Made by a program: the position numbers and the translations under genes | Notes under the pieces: model-generated | What the model was told of the DNA's origin: nothing | The model's database searches: none | Seen by the model: the letters and a program-made list of their open reading frames with translations, nothing else | Shown here: piece by piece, positions 8,763 through 17,875 of the stretch | How positions within the stretch are numbered: the first letter of the stretch is position 1 | Layout: each line of letters starts with the position of its first letter | From: UTCFX2 sp002050125 | GTDB taxonomy: Bacteria; Chloroflexota; Anaerolineae; Anaerolineales; UBA4823 | Direction: 5' to 3' | Assembly: GCA_027494035.1 (NCBI GenBank) | Contig: JAOSJQ010000001.1 | Location: 2,356,001-2,420,000, forward strand | DNA length: 64,000 nucleotides

Positions 8763-9908
8763 TCAGTATTGAAAAGAGCACACGGCTTCGATCACCCGGT
8801 ACTGATCTTCGCGGGTCAGCCCGTTGTAAAACGGGAGCCGCACCAGCCGGTCGGCGGTCTGCTCGGCGACAGGGCAATCGCCGGGGCGGCTCCCGAACCG
8901 CAAGCCCATCTCGGAGGTGTTGAGCGGCTGGTAGTGGAAGACCGCCAGGATGCGCCGCTGTTTCAGGTGCTCGATCAGCCCGCTGCGCCGCTCCAGGTCG
9001 GGCAGCAGCAGGTAAAACAGGTGGTAAGACGGTTCGCAGTCCGGCGGGACCACCGGGAGACCCACCCCTAAAGCCTCCGCCCAGGGGCGCAGTTCCTGCA
9101 GGTAGCGCTCCCAGATTTCCCTGCGGCGCTGCTGAATGCACGTGTGCGATTCGAGCTGCGCCAGCAGAAATGCCGCCAGCACGTCCGAAGGGAGGTAGCT
9201 CGAACCCAGCCCCACCCAGGTGTATTTGTCCACCTGCCCGCGGAAGAAACGGCTGCGGTTGGTGCCTTTTTCGCGCAAAATCTCCGCCGGCTCGATCCAG
9301 CGTTCCTGGTTGAGCGCCAGCGCGCCGCCTTCGCCGCAGGTGAAATTCTTTGTCTCGTGAAAGCTCTGGGTCGCCATGCCGCCAAAAGCGCCCAGCATCC
9401 GTCCGCGGTAGCGCCCCAGCAGACCGTGCGCATTGTCTTCGATCACTTCCAACCCGTGCGCCCGCGCGATCTCCAGAATGGCGTCCATCTCACATCCTAC
9501 GCCGGCGTAATGTACCGGAACGATCGCCCTGGTTTTGGGCGTGATGAGCTCCTCGATGCGCTGCTCAGCGATGTTCAGCGTGTCGGGACGGATGTCCGCA
9601 AAGACCGGCCGCGCGCCGCGCAAAGCAAACGCGTTGGCGGTAGAAACAAAAGTAAACGCCGGCAGGATGATTTCATCGCCCGGCTTCAGGTCGAGCAGCA
9701 GCGCGCTCATCTCGAGCGCGTGGGTGCAGCTTGTCGTGAGCAGCACGCGCTTTGCGCCGAGCCACTCCTCGAGTACGCGGCTGCAGCGCTGGGTGAAGGC
9801 GCCGTCGCCGGAAATATGCCCGGCGTTCACTGCCTGAGCCATGTAGCGGTGTTCGTTGCCTGAAATCCACGGCTTGTTGAAGGGGATGTCGTACTGGTTC
9901 TGCGGCAT
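8763..9908 (-). CDS. rffA: dTDP-4-amino-4,6-dideoxygalactose transaminase (RffA/WecE family)
   Basis: PLP-dependent DegT/DnrJ/EryC1/StrS aminotransferase of 381 residues. It would transfer an amino group from glutamate to dTDP-4-keto-6-deoxyglucose, making a 4-amino sugar for surface glycans. The PLP-binding Lys lies in QSFHETKNFTCGEGGALAL, a stretch characteristic of RffA/WecE. The N-terminal FNKPWISGNEHRYM and TTSCTHALEMSALLLD also match. I chose the ATG at 9908, which has an AGGGGA site upstream. A TTG at 9917, overlapping the stop of the preceding epimerase (TTGA), is the alternative. The neighbours (two SDR epimerases, GT2, acyltransferase) put it in a polysaccharide operon. Confidence 0.9.
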   Translation of the reverse strand: MPQNQYDIPFNKPWISGNEHRYMAQAVNAGHISGDGAFTQRCSRVLEEWLGAKRVLLTTSCTHALEMSALLLDLKPGDEIILPAFTFVSTANAFALRGARPVFADIRPDTLNIAEQRIEELITPKTRAIVPVHYAGVGCEMDAILEIARAHGLEVIEDNAHGLLGRYRGRMLGAFGGMATQSFHETKNFTCGEGGALALNQERWIEPAEILREKGTNRSRFFRGQVDKYTWVGLGSSYLPSDVLAAFLLAQLESHTCIQQRRREIWERYLQELRPWAEALGVGLPVVPPDCEPSYHLFYLLLPDLERRSGLIEHLKQRRILAVFHYQPLNTSEMGLRFGSRPGDCPVAEQTADRLVRLPFYNGLTREDQYRVIEAVCSFQY

Positions 9909-9913
9909 GATTC

Positions 9914-10900
9914 TCAATCCCCTGAAGCCGCCAGGCGTTCTTTTTCGTAGGCGATCACTCGCTGCAGGGTCTCGTCCAGGGTGCAGCGCGGCTGATAGCC
10001 GGTCAGCGCGACGATTTTCTGCAGCGCAGGCACCCGCCGGTGCATGTCCTCGAAGCCGGGCGCGTAGGCTTTGTCGTACGGCACGTACTCGATCGGCGAG
10101 CGGCTGCCGGTCAGCGCGATGATCCGCTCCGCCAAGCCGCGAATCGTGATCTCTTCGGTGCTGCCGATGTTGAAGACCTGACCGACCGCCGCGGGGCGCT
10201 CAGCCAGGCTGGCGACCGCCGCGATCACGTCCGCGACATCGGCGAAGCAGCGGGATTGGCTTCCATCGCCATAAACGGTGAGCGCCGCGCCGCTCAACGC
10301 CTGGCGCACGAAGCGCGGCACCACCATGCCGTATCTGCCGGTCTGCCGTGGACCGACGGTGTTGAAGAAGCGCATCACCACCACCGGCAGATCGAACTGG
10401 CGCTGATATGCCAGCCCGAGAAATTCGTCCACCTGTTTCGAAACCGCATACGCCCAGCGGCTGTGGGTGGTGGGCCCGATCAGGCAATCGTCCTCTTCGC
10501 TGAAGGGCGCCCTGGTGCTCTTTCCGTAGACCTCCGAAGTCGAGGCGATCAGCACCTTGCAGGCGTAACGGTTGGCGGTGGTGAGCACGGCTTCGGTGCC
10601 CAGGATGTTGGTGTTGATCGTATGCACGGGGTCTTCGACGATCAATTTGACGCCGACTGCCGCCGCGAGGTGGACGATCGTATCCGCCTGACTCGCCAGG
10701 CGGTCCAACACCTGGGCGTTCAGGATCGTTTCGCGCACGAACTGGAAGCTCGGCAAAGGCAGCAAATGCTGAATGTTGGCGGCGCGCCCGGTGGACAGGT
10801 CGTCGATTGCCACCACCTGCTTGCCCTGGCTGATGAGCAGTTCGCACAGGTGACTTCCAATAAACCCGGCGCCTCCGGTGATTAAAAATCGCTCGCTCAT
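9914..10900 (-). CDS. NAD-dependent epimerase/dehydratase (extended SDR)
   Basis: A 328-residue sugar-nucleotide-modifying enzyme. GGAGFIGSHLCELL (residues 9-22) binds NAD, and the active-site Ser-Tyr-Lys appear as STSEVYG and YAVSK. The substrate-side motif VMRFFNTVGPRQTGRYGMVV is typical of UDP-glucose 4-epimerase and UDP-glucuronate decarboxylase relatives, but I cannot separate these by eye. The C-terminus MHRRVPALQK..TGYQPRCTL also fits that branch. It overlaps the aminotransferase start region by a few bases and follows the O-antigen-ligase-like gene by 61 bases, within the same operon. Confidence 0.88.
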   Translation of the reverse strand: MSERFLITGGAGFIGSHLCELLISQGKQVVAIDDLSTGRAANIQHLLPLPSFQFVRETILNAQVLDRLASQADTIVHLAAAVGVKLIVEDPVHTINTNILGTEAVLTTANRYACKVLIASTSEVYGKSTRAPFSEEDDCLIGPTTHSRWAYAVSKQVDEFLGLAYQRQFDLPVVVMRFFNTVGPRQTGRYGMVVPRFVRQALSGAALTVYGDGSQSRCFADVADVIAAVASLAERPAAVGQVFNIGSTEEITIRGLAERIIALTGSRSPIEYVPYDKAYAPGFEDMHRRVPALQKIVALTGYQPRCTLDETLQRVIAYEKERLAASGD

Positions 10901-10961
10901 TCGATGGAGTTCCTTGTCCGGCGACCTGCGTGCCGGCAGCTAAAGATTGTAACCCAAAACC

Positions 10962-12701
10962 CTATGGTTTCCCATGCGAGTTGGCATTTGCGAGCCAGAC
11001 CGCCGCGTCGCGGTTCTGCGGGTCGAGTTCCAGCGCGGCTTGCCAGGCATAGACCGCGCGGGCAGCGTCGCCCTGATTCCAGTAGCGCGCCCAACCCTGA
11101 CCCGCCAGGCGTCCGGCAGCCCAACTGATCCCCTGCAGGACGTTCGCTGCCAGGTCTGGCTGTCCCGCCGCTACCAGCGCGTCGCCATAGATCAGGCGGG
11201 TGGTGGTCTCGCGCCAGCCGGCGTTCCAGGCGGTTTCCATCCACGCCAGCGCGGCGGGGTACTCGCCTTGCGCCAGCGCGATCAGGCTCAGGCGCCGCAG
11301 CGCGGTGAGGTTATCCGGCTGGATCGAGAGCGCTTTCCGAAACAGACTTTGGGCGTGCTGCAAGTCGCTGCGGGCGCGAATCTCCTCCAACGCGGGGTGA
11401 TCGAAATTTTCGGGGTCGAACTGGCTCAGCTCGATCCGGCTCTGTTCCAGCGCGCCCAGGTTGACGTACCAGCCCGCGCGGATCGGGCGGTGGAAAACCA
11501 GCGCGGTGCTAGCGAGCACGGCCGCGCCAATCAGCAGCGCCGCCCGCCGGGAAGCCAGAGGAAGCTTTGCCGGGCGATCCGCCGGGTTTGGCGCGGCGAG
11601 CGCGGCAAACCCCAGCACGACCCCGATCACCGGCAGGGTCGGCTGACCGTAAAACGCCACTTCCACAACCCCGTGCACGCCCGCAGCCCACAGCCCCGCC
11701 AGCCCCGCCCAGGCGAGCCGCGGAATTGCGCGCCGGCTCAGCGCCTGCCGCGCCCAGCCCAGCGTCACGACCAGCCCCCAAAGCAGCGCCGCCGCCCCTA
11801 AGATCCCCTGCTCGATCCAGATCTCCAGGAATGCGTTGTGGCTGTTCGCCGTGTACGGAACGTGGGTCAATATAGCGTAGGCGGCGTGGTTGAGGCTGAA
11901 AGAAGCCAGCCCCGCGCCCGTGAAAAAATAGTCCCGCGCCAGCCCCGCCCCTTCGCGCCACAGGGCGGTTCTGGAGCGCATCAAACCGCCCGGATCGGGG
12001 ATTTGCCCCGCCAGGGTTTCGAGCAAGCCGCTCCATACCAGCGCCGCAGCCAGCAGCAGCGCGAGCGCCAGCGCAACCCCCCAGAAGCGGCGCCTGGCTC
12101 GGCGGACGGAGAACCATCGGCGCTGGACGGCAGCCAGCCCGGCGAGCAGGACCGTAGCGCCCAACCCCACCCAGACGCCGCGGCTGTCAGCCAGCAGCAG
12201 CCCCGCCAGGATCAGCGCGCTGGTACCGGATGCCAGGATCACTAACCCGGTCTGCGCCTGTTTGTACGCTCCCCAGCCCAGCACAATGCCGAAGGGCAAG
12301 CCCGCGAGCATGGTCCCCGCGGCTACGTTGGGATGCAGCGCCGGTCCAGCCGAAAGCGGGAAGGTGGCGTTGAGCCGGACCCCGATTGAGGTGATCCAGT
12401 CGAACTCGTCCGGACCAGCGGCGTAATTGTTGCGCAGCGCCCAAAAGACGGAAAACGCGGCGGTCAGGCACAGGAAGATCCAGGCAGCGTAGGCTTGCAG
12501 CCGGCGCGGCAGGTTCACGACCAGGAAAAACAGACCCGCGGCAAGCAGAATGCGCCCAAAAGAGATCAGCGCCGGGATCCGATCGTATGCCAACCAAACG
12601 GATGCGCCAGCGCTGACGATAAACAGGATCAGTGGTCGTTCCAGCCCGGTCGCGGCCATGGCGCGCTGGAATTTGAGCAGGCTGATCAGCTTTTTATCCA
12701 C
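10962..12701 (-). CDS. O-antigen ligase/polymerase-like (Wzy_C) membrane protein with C-terminal TPR
   Basis: A polytopic protein of about 579 residues with roughly ten to twelve hydrophobic helices over the first two thirds. The large periplasmic loop carries YTANSHNAFLEIWIEQGILG, the SHN-xx-LE type motif of the Wzy_C/WaaL superfamily that ligates or polymerises glycan repeats. The last ~150 residues are soluble, with TPR-like helices (ALSIQPDNLTALRRL, AALELDPQNRDAAVWLANAN). I chose the GTG at 12701, overlapping the end of the radical SAM gene by 16 bases. ATG at 12659 is the alternative. The frame stays open upstream to 13454, but that stretch is antisense-like noise over the radical SAM gene in another frame. 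Ligation versus polymerisation cannot be told apart by eye. Confidence 0.82.
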   Translation of the reverse strand: MDKKLISLLKFQRAMAATGLERPLILFIVSAGASVWLAYDRIPALISFGRILLAAGLFFLVVNLPRRLQAYAAWIFLCLTAAFSVFWALRNNYAAGPDEFDWITSIGVRLNATFPLSAGPALHPNVAAGTMLAGLPFGIVLGWGAYKQAQTGLVILASGTSALILAGLLLADSRGVWVGLGATVLLAGLAAVQRRWFSVRRARRRFWGVALALALLLAAALVWSGLLETLAGQIPDPGGLMRSRTALWREGAGLARDYFFTGAGLASFSLNHAAYAILTHVPYTANSHNAFLEIWIEQGILGAAALLWGLVVTLGWARQALSRRAIPRLAWAGLAGLWAAGVHGVVEVAFYGQPTLPVIGVVLGFAALAAPNPADRPAKLPLASRRAALLIGAAVLASTALVFHRPIRAGWYVNLGALEQSRIELSQFDPENFDHPALEEIRARSDLQHAQSLFRKALSIQPDNLTALRRLSLIALAQGEYPAALAWMETAWNAGWRETTTRLIYGDALVAAGQPDLAANVLQGISWAAGRLAGQGWARYWNQGDAARAVYAWQAALELDPQNRDAAVWLANANSHGKP

Positions 12702-14461
12702 CCCAGGGTTTGCATGCCGATATCGATCGCGCTCTTGAAGCCCGCCCAAGAGTTCATCCCCTTGATAAAGGTGAGGATCGGACCGGGGCGGAAAGCCCAT
12801 TCCCGAAACGCGCGCCGCTGCCAGTAAAGCAGGTCTTCCGCTTTCAGGTCGGGATAATCCAGCACGGTCGCCTGATCCATATCTACCTCTTCCCAGTTCA
12901 CATCCGAGCGAAACCAGCCGTTCTCCACCACTTCGAAGAAGAACGGCGTGCCGGGATAGGGCGCGGCAACGTGAAACAGGGCGATATCCAGCGGCAGTTC
13001 TTTCGAGAATCTCATCGTCTCCTGGATGGTCTCTTTGGTTTCGCCAGGCAGCCCGATGATGAAATAACCCCAGTTTTTGATCCCGGCTTGCTTTGCCCAG
13101 CGCAGAGCGTTGTAAGCCTGTTCGATGCGGTATCCTTTGTGGGCGCGCTTGAGGATCGCCTCGTTGCCGCTCTCGATCCCCCACGAAATCAGCTCGCAGC
13201 CGGCTTTGCCCATCAGGGTCAGCACTTCTTCGTCCACATAATCGACCCGGCTGTTGCAAGTCCAGGTGATCTTGGGACCTTTCTCGATCAGCAGGCGGCA
13301 AAGCTCCAGCACCTGGTCGCGGCTGACGGTGAACAGGTCGGAATACATGTGGATGTGATGCACGCCCTGATCGTACAGCAGTTGGATTTCTTCGAGCAGC
13401 TTTTCCGGCGAACGCAAGCGCACCGAGAACTGGTAGCTGACGTGCTTGATGCAATACTTACAGCCCGCCGGACAGCCGCGGCTGGTCACGATAAACGCAT
13501 AAGGACCCTTGATCATCGGCATGCGGTAGCTGTTTAGCGGCAGCAGGTGATGCAGCGGCATGGGCAGGTCGTCCAGGTCCCGGAAGAATGGGCGGTCCCA
13601 GTTGACCACAATCTCGCCGGATTTGCGCCAGCCCAAACCCTTGATCGAGGCGAGCTGGGCGTTCGAGGGTTTGGGAGCTTCGGGTAGTTTTTGAAACGCC
13701 GGCAGAACTGGCAGCGCCACCCCGGTCGGGTTGCTTTCCGGTTCGTCTTCCGGGTTCTGCGCCGGGTAGGTCCAGGCGGGGCGCCAGGTGGGGTCGGTTT
13801 CGGTCCACATCTTCCAGGTGTATTGGTGACCGTGAGCCGGTTCGCCGGTGTCCGGGCGGTGCAGCCGGCTGTTTTTGTCCACCAGCCAGCGCCCTTGCGC
13901 GACCTCGTATGTGTCGATCAGTTCGCGCAGGGTCATCTCCGGTTCGCCGCGCAGGACGTAATCCAGGGCTGGATAGGTGCGCAGGGTCTCTTGAGCCATC
14001 GGCGTAACATGCGTGCCAAACGCTATGGTGACGACCTCCAGGCTTTTGGCGAGGAAGACGCCGAACATGTCGTTGGTGAGGGTCGGGGCAGTGACCTGGG
14101 TGAGGTAATAGCGCGGCCGGCGGTCGCGCAGCAGTTCTTCGAACTCCGCCCAGTTCATGCGCAAAGCAATTGCGTCTACGATCTCCACGCTGTAATCCGG
14201 GTGAAGCAGGGCTGCCAGTTGCGCCAGGCTGACCTGCGGCCAGATCATGTTCTCGCGGCTGCGCCGCCCGACGCGGTGCTGGGTGCGGATCCAGATCCCG
14301 CCGTCTGGCGAGGGCGGGTTGACCAGCAGCACATCGACTTTGCTGGCGAGCTTGCGTGCAACGGCGCGCGCCCGCACGATCTCGTCGGCGTTGGGGAAGC
14401 GCGTTTCGGGGAGTTTTGGGATGCGCCTGGTCCCCAGGTTTTCGGATAGGCTGTTTTCCAT
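12686..14461 (-). CDS. B12-binding-domain radical SAM protein
   Basis: A 591-residue enzyme. The N-terminal region (VDVLLVNPPSPDGGIW, LAALLHPDYSVEIVDA) is a cobalamin-binding-like Rossmann domain. The radical SAM core carries the 4Fe-4S motif SRGCPAGCKYC near residue 330 and later SWGIESGNEAILKRAHKGY and IIGLPGETKETI, which are typical of the family. A long linker of about 110 residues, rich in Pro and Trp, separates the two domains. Members of this class methylate or rearrange unreactive carbons and often occur in lipid or glycan clusters. The substrate is unknown. Its position inside a polysaccharide operon suggests modification of a sugar or lipid carrier, which is inference. The gap to the GT2 gene upstream is about 100 bases. 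Confidence 0.88.
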   Translation of the reverse strand: MENSLSENLGTRRIPKLPETRFPNADEIVRARAVARKLASKVDVLLVNPPSPDGGIWIRTQHRVGRRSRENMIWPQVSLAQLAALLHPDYSVEIVDAIALRMNWAEFEELLRDRRPRYYLTQVTAPTLTNDMFGVFLAKSLEVVTIAFGTHVTPMAQETLRTYPALDYVLRGEPEMTLRELIDTYEVAQGRWLVDKNSRLHRPDTGEPAHGHQYTWKMWTETDPTWRPAWTYPAQNPEDEPESNPTGVALPVLPAFQKLPEAPKPSNAQLASIKGLGWRKSGEIVVNWDRPFFRDLDDLPMPLHHLLPLNSYRMPMIKGPYAFIVTSRGCPAGCKYCIKHVSYQFSVRLRSPEKLLEEIQLLYDQGVHHIHMYSDLFTVSRDQVLELCRLLIEKGPKITWTCNSRVDYVDEEVLTLMGKAGCELISWGIESGNEAILKRAHKGYRIEQAYNALRWAKQAGIKNWGYFIIGLPGETKETIQETMRFSKELPLDIALFHVAAPYPGTPFFFEVVENGWFRSDVNWEEVDMDQATVLDYPDLKAEDLLYWQRRAFREWAFRPGPILTFIKGMNSWAGFKSAIDIGMQTLGWIKS

Positions 14462-14559
14462 GTAGTGTAGTTCCCTCCATCTAAAAAACGCAAAAAGACT
14501 TTTACAACCTAAATTATCTGTAAATTATAAGTCACGCCCCGGCAGACGACGGTTAATAA

Positions 14560-15785
14560 TTATTTATTTGTGAAGATCTCCGTTTGCACCTGGAACTCGC
14601 GCTGGCTCAGCTCCTGCAAGAGCGCGCGATCAGCCAGAAGATCACCAGTTGCAAGCCCGCCAGGATCAGCATTGTGCCAGCCAACAAGTAGAGCCACAAG
14701 CGCTCGATGGGCCAGGCTTCCAGCGCCAACGTCAGGCTGACTGCCCCGAAAATCAACCCGGCTGACAGCATCAGCAGACCGATCCACCAGAAATGCCGTT
14801 CGATCGGCTTTTTGAAGAGCGGGCGACCGAGCAAGCCCTGGCGAATGGGGCGCTTATGAAAGAGCGACACCAGGTAGTTGAAAGTTGCTCCCAACGCGAA
14901 CAGGTTGATCCCGGCGATGCCGAACACCACCGCGGTGAACGTACCAAACACGCCCCAGGGTCCCAGCGTGGTGACGCCAGCCAGCCGCATGACGATCAGG
15001 ATTCCCGCGATGACCGCGGCGATCAGGAACATTCCCAACCCGATGCTCCCCAGGATGCGGACGGGGTTGTAATTGAGGGCGGTCCACAGAATGGTGCGCA
15101 GGAAGCGCACGCCGTCGCGCACCACGCTGAGTTTTGACCGCCCCACGCGCTCCTTATAAGGGATGGGGAGTTCCACAACGCGCAGTTCCTCGTGCGCGGT
15201 GCGGGTGCTCATCACCGGGGTGAAATTCAAGCCATCCGGCAGGGGATAGATATACTCCAGCGCCTCGCGGCGAAAAATCCGCATGCCGCTGGCGGGGTCG
15301 ACCACCCGCCGCCCGGCGAGCAAGCTGAGCAGGTTCGACCAGAAAAAGTTGCCCAGGCGGCGCACGGCGGGCATCTCGCTGTACTCGCCGGAGCGGCGCG
15401 AACCGACCGCCACGTCCGCGCCTTCCAGGATGGCAGCGCAGAGCTGCGGCAGATATTCGGGCGGGTAGGTGCCGTCAGCGTCCAGGAACCCCAGAATCTG
15501 GCCGCGCGCCGCTCGAAACCCCGATTTCAAGGCGGCGCCGTAACCCAGGTTGACCGAGTGCTGAACGAGCACTACGCCGGTGCAAGATCGCACGATCTCG
15601 GTGGTGCGGTCGGTGGAACCGTCGTCCACGACGATCAGCTCCAGACCGGCGACACCCGCCCGACTCAAAGCGGGCTGGACCGCGAGCACGCGGTCGATGA
15701 TGCTGGTAATGCCGGCTTCTTCGTTCAGCGCCGGGATGACCAGCGAAAGGGTTGTTATTTCGTCCACTTGTGCTGGATTAATCAT
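14560..15785 (-). CDS. Glycosyltransferase family 2, dolichyl-phosphate-mannose-synthase-like, with membrane C-terminus; frameshift at 14622-14628
   Basis: Transfers a sugar from a nucleotide donor to a lipid carrier. The N-terminal GT-A domain shows LSLVIPALNEEAGI, VVDDGSTDRT and FLDADGTYPPEYLPQL, with the metal-binding DAD. The C-terminal half has four helices. The start at the ATG at 15785 has AGGA 8 bases upstream and overlaps the preceding acyltransferase stop (ATGATTAA). As written the frame stops at 14607 after LIARSCRS. Adjusting the GCGCGCG run at 14622-14628 by one base continues to 14560 with ALLQELSQREFQVQTEIF, a charged tail typical of this family. I therefore extend the gene to 14560. 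Confidence 0.88.
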
Positions 15786-16539
15786 GGCGATTATCCTGGT
15801 TTGCAGATATATAGTAAATAGGTTTATCGGGGAGCGGATCACTCCCATCGATTTCCTTGATGGGCTTCGCCGGCACGCCCGCCACGATGGTGTGCGGGGG
15901 CACGTCGCGCGTCACCACCGCGCCCGCGGCGACGACCGCGCCCTTCCCAACCCGCACGCCGTCGGTGATGACCGCCGCCGACCCGAGCCAGACATCGTCC
16001 TCGATCACGATCCCCTCGGCGGTGATGCCCTGATCGACAAAGGGCTTGTGCGGGTCGTTGAACACGTGATTGACGGCGATGATCTGGGTCATCGGGGAGG
16101 TGTAGACCCGGTTCCCGATGGTCACCCCGCCCTGACCGCGAATGATCGAATACTCTCCGATCAGCGAATCCTCGCCAATTTTGATCCCGGCGTGGGGCAG
16201 GTTGCGGAAATTATACACGTGCAGCACCGCGCCGTGCATCACGATGGTGTTTTTGCCGATCGCGACCCCGCCCGGCGTGGCGTGGATGTAGACGCCTTCA
16301 TCGATAAAGCTGCCATGCCCGAGGCGCACCTGGCTGGCGAAGCGGATGCGCACGTCGCGCTCGATCGCCGCCTGCCCCTCGATTTTCAGGATGAGCCGGT
16401 ACGCCAAACCGCGCACCGCGATGCCAACGACGGTCGGTATCCAGCCGGTCAGGCACATCACCGTCTGTTCCAGCAGATAGCGCCCGAAACTGCTAGCCTG
16501 CCGGTTCAGATAAAGCCGCATCTTTGCCAGATCATCCAT
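15778..16539 (-). CDS. Left-handed beta-helix (hexapeptide repeat) acyltransferase
   Basis: A 253-residue protein. From about residue 65 it has the hexapeptide periodicity of LbH acyltransferases, for example VRLGHGSFIDEGVYIHATP, VAIGKNTIVMHGAVLHV, VWLGSAAVITDGVRVGKGAV and the family ending VVTRDVPPHTIVAGVPAKPI. The His in HVFNDPHKP is the usual catalytic-type His position of WbbJ-like sugar O-acetyltransferases. The N-terminal 60 residues have a hydrophobic stretch (GWIPTVVGIAVRGLAYRL) that may dock it to the membrane. It overlaps both neighbours, so its translation is coupled to the nucleotidyltransferase and the GT2. It probably O-acetylates the polysaccharide. Confidence 0.88.
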   Translation of the reverse strand: MDDLAKMRLYLNRQASSFGRYLLEQTVMCLTGWIPTVVGIAVRGLAYRLILKIEGQAAIERDVRIRFASQVRLGHGSFIDEGVYIHATPGGVAIGKNTIVMHGAVLHVYNFRNLPHAGIKIGEDSLIGEYSIIRGQGGVTIGNRVYTSPMTQIIAVNHVFNDPHKPFVDQGITAEGIVIEDDVWLGSAAVITDGVRVGKGAVVAAGAVVTRDVPPHTIVAGVPAKPIKEIDGSDPLPDKPIYYISANQDNRHD

Positions 16540-17827
16540 CGGACGTTCCTTCGGAGAGCGCCGCGTCCAAATAGTCCATCCGCGCTTTGATCTGACTGGT
16601 CAGTTCGGCGGACCGGGTCATTTGCGCCTCGCCCCGCGCCAGCCGTTTGAGCGGCTGGGCGTGCTTCGCCGCCAGGTACCTGAACCTGACGGGATAGTAG
16701 AGCCAGACGCGCGCCGAGCCGGGCGGCAGACCGTATGCCTGGGACATCTGCGCCGGCGGGATAAAAACCTGTTTGAGCAGCTCGTACAATTTGCCGGGCA
16801 GCCCGTTGGCGTTCATCAGGTCGGCATAGTTGATCGAAAGCTGCGTGTGGTTCGCCTGGCTGAGGAAGATCAGGTCGCTGGCAGCCTGGAGCCATTGCGG
16901 GGCGAAATCCGGCGGCTGGATTTCGCCCAGGAAGGCTTCGGGAACCGGCGCCCCAAACAGCTCACGACACAGCCGCAGCAACAGGTAAAGCGCTTTTTGC
17001 AGTTTGTGTTCGCGGCAGGTTCGAGCGAGCAGCTTCCAGTCGATCTGTTCGTCCCAGTGGTCCACCACGGCGGCGATGTCGTACAACGCTTGCAGCCCGC
17101 CCTTCATGTGGTGCTGGATGGCGTTGTGGGCGGTTAAGTGCAGCAACAAATCTTCGGTTGAAAGCCCGCGCGCCGCCTGCCCCTCGAGGTCGAACGCCTG
17201 GGCGCGCTCCCAAACGGCGGCGAGGTCAACCGGTCTGGCGAGTTCGGGGTGTCGGATCGTCCAATGCAGCTCGACCGTCTGATCTTTCTCGCTCCTGAAC
17301 GGGGGCAGGTGCTGGTTGACGGTGGTCTCGAAGTCCGTCCAATACTGGCGCTCGGGGCGGTATCCGAGCGATTGCAACCCTTCCACCGCCTGTTCCAGCT
17401 TTTCGAAAGGAACGAGCAGGTCGAGGTCGCTCATGGGGCGCAGCGCCGGGTCGGGGTAGACCGTGTTCGCCAGATGACCGCCCTTCAAGACGATGACGGG
17501 TATGTCAGCCCGATCAAACGCCGCCAGGATTTTCTTCAACGAATTTTGACGGATCAGGCTGGCGGCGACCGAATTTATGTAGCTGGATTTAAACGCTCGA
17601 CGGGCGCCGGGTTGGATCTGATCGAGATAACCCATTTCGCGCAGCCGATAATAGACCAGCGGTCCGACGCCCAGGCTCAGCGCCCCCGCCGCGAGCCGGT
17701 CCCACTCCAGCTCGGAAGCAGGAATTAGCGGTTCATGCGGGTCTGCCTCAAAGCGCAGCACCTGGCAGATCGATTCCGCGGCGGGGTTGAAAAACGGGTC
17801 TTCCGGGCGGCGGGAAACGGCAGTCAT
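16532..17827 (-). CDS. Nucleotidyltransferase family protein (PF14907-type)
   Basis: A 431-residue protein. IPVIVLKGGHLANTVYPDP followed by LRPMSDLDLLVP is the core of the uncharacterised nucleotidyltransferase family often found in polysaccharide and peptide-modification clusters. The DLD pair would coordinate metal. The rest is alpha-helical, with LSTEDLLLHLTAHNAIQHH and a C-terminal region with a charged tail. It opens the polysaccharide operon. A TATAAT (17839-17834 on the minus strand) stands exactly 6 bases from the ATG with no ribosome site, suggesting a leaderless mRNA. The reaction is not established for the family, so I name no substrate. Confidence 0.82.
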   Translation of the reverse strand: MTAVSRRPEDPFFNPAAESICQVLRFEADPHEPLIPASELEWDRLAAGALSLGVGPLVYYRLREMGYLDQIQPGARRAFKSSYINSVAASLIRQNSLKKILAAFDRADIPVIVLKGGHLANTVYPDPALRPMSDLDLLVPFEKLEQAVEGLQSLGYRPERQYWTDFETTVNQHLPPFRSEKDQTVELHWTIRHPELARPVDLAAVWERAQAFDLEGQAARGLSTEDLLLHLTAHNAIQHHMKGGLQALYDIAAVVDHWDEQIDWKLLARTCREHKLQKALYLLLRLCRELFGAPVPEAFLGEIQPPDFAPQWLQAASDLIFLSQANHTQLSINYADLMNANGLPGKLYELLKQVFIPPAQMSQAYGLPPGSARVWLYYPVRFRYLAAKHAQPLKRLARGEAQMTRSAELTSQIKARMDYLDAALSEGTSDG

Positions 17828-17833
17828 GTAATC

Positions 17834-17839
17834 ATTATA
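17834..17839 (-). promoter_or_regulatory. Putative -10 element of the polysaccharide operon (leaderless)
   Basis: TATAAT on the minus strand followed by GATTAC and the ATG at 17827. A transcription start 6-7 bases after the -10 would fall on the start codon. No -35 resembling TTGACA is seen. Confidence 0.6.
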
Positions 17840-17863
17840 GCAAAATTGACGCCAATGCTATGC

Positions 17864-17869
17864 TAAAAT
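17864..17869 (+). promoter_or_regulatory. Putative -10 element of the nitroreductase gene (leaderless)
   Basis: TAAAAT followed by six bases (AATGGC) and the ATG at 17876. There is no ribosome-binding sequence between. A TTGACG at 17846 is only 12 bases away and is too close to serve as a normal -35. Confidence 0.5.
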
Positions 17870-17875
17870 AATGGC

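Noticed and set aside
12702..13454. N-terminal extension of the Wzy_C gene to 13454
   Set aside because: It overlaps the radical SAM gene in another frame and has no hydrophobic or domain content.
17846..17869. TTGACG with TAAAAT as a -35/-10 pair
   Set aside because: The spacer is only 12 bases; too short for sigma-70.
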